Positions 1 through 5,551 of a stretch of 8,437 nucleotides of DNA are shown here, piece after piece. The notes under the pieces are model-generated. The model had not been told where the DNA came from. It was given only the letters and a program-made list of their open reading frames with translations, and did no database searches. A program made the translations under genes and the position numbers. The stretch covers positions 1-8,437 of the forward strand of contig JAFGMF010000069.1 in the NCBI GenBank assembly GCA_016927675.1, given 5' to 3'. This DNA comes from Candidatus Cloacimonadota bacterium (GTDB lineage: Bacteria; Cloacimonadota; Cloacimonadia; Cloacimonadales; TCS61). Position 1 is the stretch's first letter. Every line of letters starts with the position of its first letter.

Positions 1-57
1 GCTATTGGGTCCGGCTTGGAATACAGCTTGTACAAATCAGAGATAAAGGAGCGGTAA
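1..57 (+). CDS. C-terminal tail of an unidentified upstream gene (partial)
   Basis: Frame 1 is open from the window edge to a TAA at 55-57 and reads AIGSGLEYSLYKSEIKER. The stop lies two bases before the udk ATG, and the udk Shine-Dalgarno (AAGGAG, 46-51) sits inside this reading frame, as expected for tightly packed genes of one operon. Eighteen residues are too few to name a family. Frame 3 is also open here but runs straight into udk, so it would only be an N-terminal extension that the uridine kinase family does not have. The existence of the gene is an inference from spacing. Confidence 0.45.
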   Translation, partial: AIGSGLEYSLYKSEIKER

Positions 58-59
58 AC

Positions 60-695
60 ATGCCATATCCAGTTGTGATTGGAATATCCGGAGGTACAGG
101 TTCCGGGAAAACCACTATTGCAGACATCATCATGGATGAGATCAGAGATAATATCACCGTGATCACTCAGGATTCATATTACTCGTCATTTACACATCTC
201 ACCCTGGAAGAGAGACATAAAATCAATTTTGATCATCCCGATGCCTTCGATATTGATCTTCTGATAGAGCATCTAATCAAACTGAAAAAGAACGAAGCCG
301 TTGATATGCCCACTTTCAACTATATTACCCATTTGCGGGAAGAAAAGACGGTTCATAAAAATCCTGCCAAAGTAATTATTCTTGAGGGAATTTTGATTTT
401 TGAGAATCAACGCCTGCGAGAACTTATGGATATCAAGATCTTTGTTGATACTGATCCCGACATCAGGATCCTCAGACGAATTATCCGGGACATGAAAGAA
501 AGAGGAAGAACACTTAAATCGATTATTGACCAATATTACACCACAGTCAGACCCATGCATATCGAATTTGTCGAACCGAGTAAACGCTACGCAGATGTCA
601 TCATTCCTGAAGGAGGATCTAACAGTATAGCCATAGACATGATTATCACTAAAATTAAAAATATTCTGGAAAAGAAAACGGAGGTTAAGCAATGA
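60..695 (+). CDS. udk: Uridine kinase
   Basis: Cytosolic pyrimidine-salvage enzyme of the uridine/cytidine kinase family (P-loop NTPase fold), which phosphorylates uridine and cytidine to UMP and CMP with a nucleoside triphosphate donor. The 211 residues match the usual bacterial length of about 205-215. Walker A GGTGSGKT is at residues 11-18, the DSYY acid motif at 38-41 and NFDHPDAFD at 56-64. PTFNYITHLR at 84-93 aligns with the nucleoside-binding aromatic-x-aromatic-x-x-His segment. The Walker B-like strand VIILEGIL is at 105-112, and the lid RRIIRDMKERGR with its arginines is at 139-150. The start is fixed by AAGGAG at 46-51, eight bases upstream, and by Walker A lying at the normal distance from the N terminus. 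The stop overlaps the next start (ATGA). A more general P-loop sugar kinase is possible, but the whole motif set fits Udk. Confidence 0.93.
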   Translation: MPYPVVIGISGGTGSGKTTIADIIMDEIRDNITVITQDSYYSSFTHLTLEERHKINFDHPDAFDIDLLIEHLIKLKKNEAVDMPTFNYITHLREEKTVHKNPAKVIILEGILIFENQRLRELMDIKIFVDTDPDIRILRRIIRDMKERGRTLKSIIDQYYTTVRPMHIEFVEPSKRYADVIIPEGGSNSIAIDMIITKIKNILEKKTEVKQ

Positions 696-2014
696 AATAT
701 CTCTTAAGTTTCATATTGTTCCTTTCCCTGATCTTTTTATCTGCAGATCAGGTAACGGTCTATAACGCGAATTTTGCTCTGATCAGAACAGAACTTGAAC
801 TCGATCTGCAAAAGGGGATGCAGGACTTTTATCTGGATGACATCCCGTCAACCATCGAAGCAAATTCGGTGATCATCAAGATCTTAAAAGGTGAATTGGA
901 GATTTTCGATCAGAATTATGAATATGATCTGGTCAATACTGCTAAAATACTCGAGAAATATCTCGGTAAACAGATCGAAATATATACGGAAAGCGAAGAG
1001 AAATTCAGTGGTAAACTGCAATTTATAGACCGGGATAACCTTGGCATATTGGAGACTCATACAGACAGGCTGATCCTGATTAACAGAGAAGAGCTTTTGA
1101 ACATCAATCTTGCTGAATTACCTGCTGATTTTTATTTAAAGCCAACGTTACGCTGGCGCTTGCTTGCGGGAAAGGCGGGGAAATATCCGATCAGCCTGTC
1201 TTATCTTTGCCAGGGAATGAGCTGGGAAGTTACTTATAATGCCGTCTGGAATGCATCTGAGAACAGACTTGATGTATCTTCCTGGGTGACTCTGAAAAAT
1301 GAAACCGGTAAAGCATATCACGATACGGTACTGAAACTGATCGCAGGAGATGTGAATAAGATGAGGGATCCATTGATGCGTCAAAAACAAGCCTATGAAA
1401 TAGTTGCCAGTGCGGTTGAATTCGAAGAAAAATCATTTCATGATTTCTATCTGTATACTTTGAATGAACCCGTTTCGATCAGCAATAACCAGACGAAACA
1501 GATCAAGCTCTTCCCCACTACTTCGGTAACTGCGAGATCGCGTTATGAATATCTCACTTATTCCAACAATATAACCAGTCAAATCATCTTTATCAACAGT
1601 GAAAAAGAAGGTTTTGGTAAAGCACTGCCTCAGGGTGTTTTTAAAATCTATCTACTTGATGCTAGTGATGATAACCTGGAATTCATCGGTGAAGATCGCA
1701 TTCAGCATACACCCCGGGATGAAAGAGTAAGCATTAATACAGGCTCTGCTTTTGATCTGGTTGGAGAAACTGTGGTAGTAAATCAAACCAGAGAAGGTAA
1801 AAATATCCAGATCAGAGATATGAAGGTTATTCTCAAAAACAGATCGGATAATACTAAAACTGTTACCGTAACACATCACCTGGATGGATTCGGGACTATC
1901 CTGGCAGAAAGTATCCGATCTAAAAAGATCGATGCAAATACAGTTGAATTTGAAAAAGAACTTGAAGCTAACGAAGTTTATGAGTTAACCTGGACAGAAA
2001 AAATTGTCTACTGA
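692..2014 (+). CDS. Exported DUF4139-domain protein
   Basis: This 440-residue protein belongs to the DUF4139 family, whose biochemical role is not established. The N terminus is a classic signal peptide: MKYLL, a hydrophobic stretch to about residue 16, and a probable cleavage after LSA at 16-18. The mature protein is therefore periplasmic or surface-exposed. The mature start (VTVYNANFALIRTELELDL, 21-39) is the family opening in which a beta strand is followed by the IPSTIEANSV segment (51-60). Family hallmarks follow: the W178-Y182 region (GMSWEVTYNAVW), the FHDFYLYTL...NNQTKQIKLF region (249-274), and LPQGVFKIYLLD...FIGEDRIQHTPRDERVSI (312-348). Predicted all-beta; no transmembrane helix after the signal. 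GGAGG at 680-684 lies seven bases before the ATG, which overlaps the udk stop by four bases, so translation is probably coupled. Sharing an operon with udk and a GAF/GGDEF protein gives no clear functional clue. Confidence 0.85.
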   Translation: MKYLLSFILFLSLIFLSADQVTVYNANFALIRTELELDLQKGMQDFYLDDIPSTIEANSVIIKILKGELEIFDQNYEYDLVNTAKILEKYLGKQIEIYTESEEKFSGKLQFIDRDNLGILETHTDRLILINREELLNINLAELPADFYLKPTLRWRLLAGKAGKYPISLSYLCQGMSWEVTYNAVWNASENRLDVSSWVTLKNETGKAYHDTVLKLIAGDVNKMRDPLMRQKQAYEIVASAVEFEEKSFHDFYLYTLNEPVSISNNQTKQIKLFPTTSVTARSRYEYLTYSNNITSQIIFINSEKEGFGKALPQGVFKIYLLDASDDNLEFIGEDRIQHTPRDERVSINTGSAFDLVGETVVVNQTREGKNIQIRDMKVILKNRSDNTKTVTVTHHLDGFGTILAESIRSKKIDANTVEFEKELEANEVYELTWTEKIVY

Positions 2015-2027
2015 TAATATTTATCAG
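2011..2027 (+). promoter_or_regulatory. Perfect hairpin over a stop codon, abutting the next Shine-Dalgarno
   Basis: CTGATAA (2011-2017), a TAT loop, then TTATCAG (2021-2027) form a perfect 7-bp inverted repeat. The left arm contains the TGA stop of the DUF4139 gene (2012-2014). The right arm is followed directly by AAGGAG (2028-2033). No T-tract follows, so it is not an intrinsic terminator. Inference: ribosomes finishing the upstream gene would melt the stem, which could tune translation of the GAF/GGDEF gene. The stem is AT-rich and only moderately stable. Confidence 0.45.
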
Positions 2028-2033
2028 AAGGAG
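2028..2033 (+). promoter_or_regulatory. Ribosome binding site that decides the GAF/GGDEF start
   Basis: AAGGAG lies five bases before the ATG at 2039 but only two bases before the GTG at 2036. The spacing favours the ATG, so the protein begins MAFDLSRF. Confidence 0.75.
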
Positions 2034-2038
2034 TTGTG

Positions 2039-2998
2039 ATGGCGTTTGATTTATCAAGGTTTGAAAAAACTCTCACAGATCTTCTCAAAGATAATAACCT
2101 GGAAGAAAATCTGAGTAAGATTATTCGAAATATGGAAAAAGAGTTTGATTTTCAGAGTCTGGGGATCTTCCTGAAAAATTTCAAAACAAATATATACAGG
2201 TTGAAGATCAGTCGTAATCTCAGTCATAGTTTCGAAAAAAATACAGTTTTTCACGAATGTGATAAATTGATCTCACATTTAAAACCGCTGAAGCTTCTGG
2301 ACTATTACCCCTCCACATCAGATGTTCCCATGTTTGAGAAAAGCTTCTCTCATTTGCTGGTTGTTCCGCTTCATAATAACAGGGAATTACTGGGTTTCAT
2401 TTTTATTGACCGGGAATCGGGTAATTTTGATCAGGAAGAGATCAGCAAGCTGAATATTTTTTCTGTACTGATCAGCCTGGGATTCAGTCTGGTAAATAAT
2501 CGTCATGATATAGAGCAGCTGATCGACAGGGATGAACTTACTCAATTATATAATCATAGATCTTTTATGGATAGAACTGAGAAGGTATTATCTCAGGCTA
2601 AGAGATATAAAAGGGATTTAACGCTGCTGATCCTTAAACTGGATAATTTCGAGAATGTCATCCGAACGATCGGAAAAGACAACACCGACGATCTGATCAA
2701 GAGCATAGCCCTGATTCTGGAGAAGAATCTCAGAGATACTGATATAATCGGTAGAATTTACAAGGATACATTTGCGGTCGCCATGCCCGAAACTCACGAG
2801 AATGTTTCGATGATAGCCATTTTCCGGTTAGATGAGAAAATCCTGGAACTTCCTCTGATGAACAATTATAAAATTGGTTGGGGCGTTGTGGAAAGCAATG
2901 AATCTGTGCTTGATCTGAGTGATCTGATTAATAAGGCAACAGAAGCTGCATTTGAGTCCTGCAGAAAAACCGAGGAGAATGTTACGATTTATCGATAG
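2039..2998 (+). CDS. Soluble GAF + degenerate GGDEF protein, probable c-di-GMP sensor
   Basis: The protein has 319 residues with no signal peptide or membrane helix, so it is cytosolic. A short N-terminal helix leads into a GAF-like sensory domain (about 18-155, ending in the HLLVVPLHNNRELLGFIFID core at 105-124). A GGDEF-fold domain follows (about 160-315): DELTQLYNHRSF (165-176) is the family DxLTxLxNR opening, and LRDTDIIGR (231-239) is the strand before the signature. Catalysis looks lost. The first metal Asp of the DxD-type strand is K200, the guanine-binding Asn position is I208, and the GGDEF signature is YKDTF (241-245), with Thr in place of the metal-binding Glu. RxxD (R232-D235) sits five residues before the signature, the exact place of the diguanylate cyclase inhibitory site. 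Family knowledge: such domains can act as c-di-GMP receptors, as in PelD. The ligand and output partner are not visible here. Confidence 0.8.
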   Translation: MAFDLSRFEKTLTDLLKDNNLEENLSKIIRNMEKEFDFQSLGIFLKNFKTNIYRLKISRNLSHSFEKNTVFHECDKLISHLKPLKLLDYYPSTSDVPMFEKSFSHLLVVPLHNNRELLGFIFIDRESGNFDQEEISKLNIFSVLISLGFSLVNNRHDIEQLIDRDELTQLYNHRSFMDRTEKVLSQAKRYKRDLTLLILKLDNFENVIRTIGKDNTDDLIKSIALILEKNLRDTDIIGRIYKDTFAVAMPETHENVSMIAIFRLDEKILELPLMNNYKIGWGVVESNESVLDLSDLINKATEAAFESCRKTEENVTIYR

Positions 2999-3002
2999 CG
3001 GA

Positions 3003-3707
3003 TCACCAGATCAGTTGTTTCATCGTATAAACTGCTTCTGCCAGACCGGTGAAAACAGCCCGTGAGACAATGCTGTGCCCGATATTGTATTCTTCGATGC
3101 AGTTCAGATCCGTAAGAGAAGTAATATTATGATAATTCAGGCCATGCCCTGCCACAATTCTCATTCCCAGTTTAGCGATCAGTAAGGCACCTTGATGAAG
3201 GCGTTCTATTTCCTTCGCTATTTCTTTTGAATCTGTCAAATTAGAATATTTACCAGTATGCATCTCAACTGCCTGAACCCCAAGTTTTGCTGCTGATTTG
3301 ATCATCTCAGGATCTGGTTCGATAAAAACACTCACTTCAATTCCGGTATTCTGTAACTGCCTGATCAAATCACGATGATCATTTAAGAGTTTTAAACCGC
3401 CTTCCGTTGTCAGTTCTTCTCTACGTTCCGGAACCAGAGTCACTGTATCAGGTTTGATCCGCAGAGCGATGTCTACCATTGTTTGAATTGCCGCCATCTC
3501 CAGATTGAGTCTTGTCTGCACGGTCTGTCGTAAAATTTCCAGATCTCTGTCCTGAATATGCCTTCTGTCTTCCCGTAGATGAACGGTTATCTGGTCTGCC
3601 CCGTTCTGCTCGGCGATCAGGGCAGCATGAAGCGGTTCCGGCTCAATTCCTCTCCTGGCCTGTCTGATGGTGGCAATGTGATCAATATTGACTCCTAATA
3701 ATGCCAT
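3003..3707 (-). CDS. pdxJ: Pyridoxine 5'-phosphate synthase
   Basis: Last step of the DXP-dependent vitamin B6 pathway: condenses 1-deoxyxylulose 5-phosphate with 3-amino-2-oxopropyl phosphate to pyridoxine 5'-phosphate, in a cytosolic TIM-barrel oligomer. The 234-residue length is normal. The family N terminus MALLGVNIDHIATIRQAR (1-18) is followed by the active-site strand ITVHLREDRRHI (40-51) with catalytic H43 and R45. E70 in NLEMAA is the general base/acid, EMHTG is at 148-152, and AGHGLNY (186-192) carries H188. The phosphate-binding end IGHSIVSRAVFTGL is at 209-222. GGAG on the minus strand (3716-3713), five bases before the ATG, supports the start. It follows ppiC after 51 bases on the same strand and faces the GAF/GGDEF gene tail to tail, 4 bases away. 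The presence of PdxJ implies the PdxA/PdxJ route rather than PdxS/PdxT. No key residue is missing. Confidence 0.96.
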   Translation of the reverse strand: MALLGVNIDHIATIRQARRGIEPEPLHAALIAEQNGADQITVHLREDRRHIQDRDLEILRQTVQTRLNLEMAAIQTMVDIALRIKPDTVTLVPERREELTTEGGLKLLNDHRDLIRQLQNTGIEVSVFIEPDPEMIKSAAKLGVQAVEMHTGKYSNLTDSKEIAKEIERLHQGALLIAKLGMRIVAGHGLNYHNITSLTDLNCIEEYNIGHSIVSRAVFTGLAEAVYTMKQLIW

Positions 3708-3732
3708 AATAACTCCAATTGTAATGTATTTA

Positions 3733-3756
3733 TATTATATATGATAACGTATAATA
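3733..3756. repeat. AT-rich inverted repeat between ppiC and pdxJ
   Basis: TATTATA (3733-3739) and TATAATA (3750-3756) are perfect 7-base inverted arms with a 10-base spacer. Each arm contains a TATAAT, one on each strand, so the element gives back-to-back -10-like boxes. It could be an operator or simply low-complexity AT sequence. Confidence 0.4.
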
Positions 3757-3762
3757 ACTTAA
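3734..3762 (-). promoter_or_regulatory. Candidate sigma-70-type promoter for pdxJ
   Basis: On the minus strand a perfect TATAAT (-10) lies at 3739-3734. TTAAGT at 3762-3757, 17 bases upstream, is a poor -35 (3 of 6 matches). The predicted transcript would start near 3727, about 20 bases before the pdxJ ATG, leaving room for the GGAG at 3716-3713. The region is very AT-rich, so chance matches are likely; pdxJ may simply be read through from mutL. Confidence 0.35.
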
Positions 3763-4610
3763 AGTAAATTCTCAAAAATCTCAATTTCAGCTTTTAATCT
3801 GAGATGTTTGAGATGTCTGATAATCCTCAGCTCTCGGTCGATCTGCTGAAGCCTTTGTTTCAGTGCGTCCTTAACGTCATCAAAGCTGGCAGTCTTGCTT
3901 TGTTTTTTCTCTGTTACCAGGATCAAATGATAGCCGAACTTTGTTTTAACTGGTTGGCTGATCTCGTTGACCTTCAGTTTGAAAGCGACATCATCGAATT
4001 CACTGACCATTTTTCCTCTGGGGAAGTAACCGAGATTGCCGGATTGGCAGCAGCTTGGGCATTCAGAACACTCTTTCGCTTTTTCAAAAAAATCATTTTG
4101 ATTTCTGATAGATTCTCTGATCTCGATAATTTTTTGTAAACTTTCTTGTTGATCACCTTTGATCAGAATGTGTGAAGCTTTGATCATATCCTGAGTTATG
4201 AATGATTCTTTATTTTCTCGGTAGACTTCCTGAAGTTTATCAACAGGTATTTTCTCATTCGGGGGGAATTTATTGAGCAGATATTTTGTGATAGATAGCT
4301 CATTGTGGATTAATTGCCGCAGGGTTTCCAGATCAAGATGCTGTTCTTCGAGAGCTGACTGGAACTCATCCTCAGAATTATATTGGAGAGAATAATCGAT
4401 GATTCTGTTTTCGATTTCTTCATTGGTTATGATAATTTTTGAATTTCTTGCTGTTACAAGAAGCAGATATCCGTCTATCAGCTGCCCGATGGCCATTTCT
4501 CTGGCTTCTCTGTTAGCCTGTTCGAGATGCAATTTTTCCAGTACTTTCTTAAGTTCGATCTGATATTCCAAATCATTAATCTCATAGTCATTTACTCTGG
4601 CAATGATCAT
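3759..4610 (-). CDS. Cytosolic parvulin-type peptidyl-prolyl isomerase with SurA/PrsA-like N-terminal helices
   Basis: The protein has 283 residues. Residues 1-140 form a SurA N-domain-like helical chaperone region, beginning IIARVNDYEINDLEY as mature SurA/PrsA proteins do. A single parvulin domain follows (about 143-236): IKASHILI (143-150), NLGYFPRGKMVSEFDDVAF (192-210) and FGYHLILV (225-232), with a charged C-terminal helix after it. The expected role is proline cis-trans isomerisation and holding of unfolded chains. No signal peptide is present, and the codon immediately before the ATG is an in-frame TGA (4613-4611), so none can be added upstream; the protein is predicted cytosolic. AGGAG lies five bases before the ATG. 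The ATG overlaps the miaA stop (ATGA). The active-site loop is cysteine-rich, with C181, C184, C187 and C188 (CSECPSCC), beyond the usual single CPS cysteine. A nitrogenase-type NifM role is possible but unsupported here. Confidence 0.87.
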   Translation of the reverse strand: MIIARVNDYEINDLEYQIELKKVLEKLHLEQANREAREMAIGQLIDGYLLLVTARNSKIIITNEEIENRIIDYSLQYNSEDEFQSALEEQHLDLETLRQLIHNELSITKYLLNKFPPNEKIPVDKLQEVYRENKESFITQDMIKASHILIKGDQQESLQKIIEIRESIRNQNDFFEKAKECSECPSCCQSGNLGYFPRGKMVSEFDDVAFKLKVNEISQPVKTKFGYHLILVTEKKQSKTASFDDVKDALKQRLQQIDRELRIIRHLKHLRLKAEIEIFENLL

Positions 4611-5551
4611 TCAAGCTCCTCATGAACAGATTTTATAAAAGAATCTATTTTTCTATGAATAATTGAAAAAATAATACTATCTGCCGTTAATGTCAAATCA
4701 AAATCTACTTTTTTAAACCATGTAAACTGCCTTTTGGCAAAATTTCTGGTATTTTGTTTGGCTTTTTCAATGCATTCCGGCAAATTCATTTCTCCTTTGA
4801 AATAGGGATAGAATTCCCGATAACCTAAGCTGATCATTCCCGGGTCTTCTTCCTTATAGCCCATCTGCAAAAGGTTTTCAATTTCATTCAGCAATCCATT
4901 GCTCAACATTCTGTCTATCCTGCTATTTATCTTTTCGTAAAGGATGGATCTTTCTGCAGTGAGCAGAATATCAAATGATCTGTAAGGGCAATCCCGCTTC
5001 TGTTCTTGCCAGAAGTCACTGATTTTTTTACCGGTATGCCGATAGACTTCAAGTGCTCTGATTATCTTTTGAATATCCCGGGATGCAATTCTTCGGGCAG
5101 AAACGGGATCTATTTCTTGTAGATATTCATGCAAATAGTCATCACCTTTAACGTCGCGTAATTGCTTTACGTTTTTTTTTATTTCTTCCGGGATCGGTGG
5201 TATTTTTGCCAGACCGCGCAGCAGTGCTTTAAAATAGAATCCAGTTCCTCCTGCAATGATTGGAATCTTGCCTTTGTTGCTGATTTTTTTTATCAGGATA
5301 TCTGCTTCTCTGCAGAAATCTCCAGCGCTGAATTGCTGATCGGGATTAATGATATCGATCAGATGATGAGGAATTTTCTGGCGTTCAACCCGGGATGGTT
5401 TCGCTGTCCCGATATTCAAATATCTGTAAACCTGTCTGGAATCTGCTGAAATTATCTCAGTTTTTAGTATTTCAGCCAGTTCTAGTGCAAACTTACTCTT
5501 CCCGGATGCTGTTGGTCCTTGAATTGTGATAACACTGAGTTGTTTCTTCAC
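4607..5551 (-). CDS. miaA: tRNA dimethylallyltransferase (A37 isopentenyltransferase)
   Basis: MiaA transfers the dimethylallyl group of DMAPP to N6 of adenosine 37 in tRNAs reading UNN codons, the first step towards ms2i6A. The 314 residues fit the family. P-loop GPTASGKS is at 12-19, ISADSRQVYRYLNIGTAKP (34-52) carries catalytic-site D37, and HHLID is at 62-66. GGTGFYFKALLRGL (101-114) holds the conserved Thr. The tRNA-binding DIQKIIRALEVYRHTGKKIS segment is at 159-178, and the terminal signature SLGYREFYPYFKGE ... NTRNFAKRQFTWFKK is at 241-281. The start is GTG at 5551-5549: its first G is the last base of the mutL TAG stop. No strong Shine-Dalgarno precedes it (only a GGAT about ten bases upstream), so translation probably depends on termination of mutL. 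The P-loop lies at the family's normal distance from this start. mutL-miaA adjacency is also found in enteric bacteria. Confidence 0.96.
   Translation of the reverse strand: MKKQLSVITIQGPTASGKSKFALELAEILKTEIISADSRQVYRYLNIGTAKPSRVERQKIPHHLIDIINPDQQFSAGDFCREADILIKKISNKGKIPIIAGGTGFYFKALLRGLAKIPPIPEEIKKNVKQLRDVKGDDYLHEYLQEIDPVSARRIASRDIQKIIRALEVYRHTGKKISDFWQEQKRDCPYRSFDILLTAERSILYEKINSRIDRMLSNGLLNEIENLLQMGYKEEDPGMISLGYREFYPYFKGEMNLPECIEKAKQNTRNFAKRQFTWFKKVDFDLTLTADSIIFSIIHRKIDSFIKSVHEELE

Noticed and set aside
3..59. N-terminal extension of uridine kinase (frame 3 open to the edge)
   Set aside because: The family begins just before the P-loop, and a good Shine-Dalgarno at 46-51 fits the ATG at 60.
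273..692. Long open frame antisense to udk, and similar antisense frames over the other genes
   Set aside because: Each lies fully inside a well-supported gene on the other strand and shows no family motif; they are shadows of biased codon use.
2036..2041. GTG at 2036 as start of the GAF/GGDEF gene
   Set aside because: It is only two bases from AAGGAG; the ATG at 2039 has five-base spacing and is the better start.
2039..2998. Active diguanylate cyclase
   Set aside because: The metal-binding Asp and Glu and the GG of the signature are all replaced (K200, T244, Y241-K242), so synthesis of c-di-GMP is not expected.
3804..4139. Plus-strand open frame inside ppiC
   Set aside because: Antisense to the parvulin domain, no recognisable motif and no convincing ribosome site.
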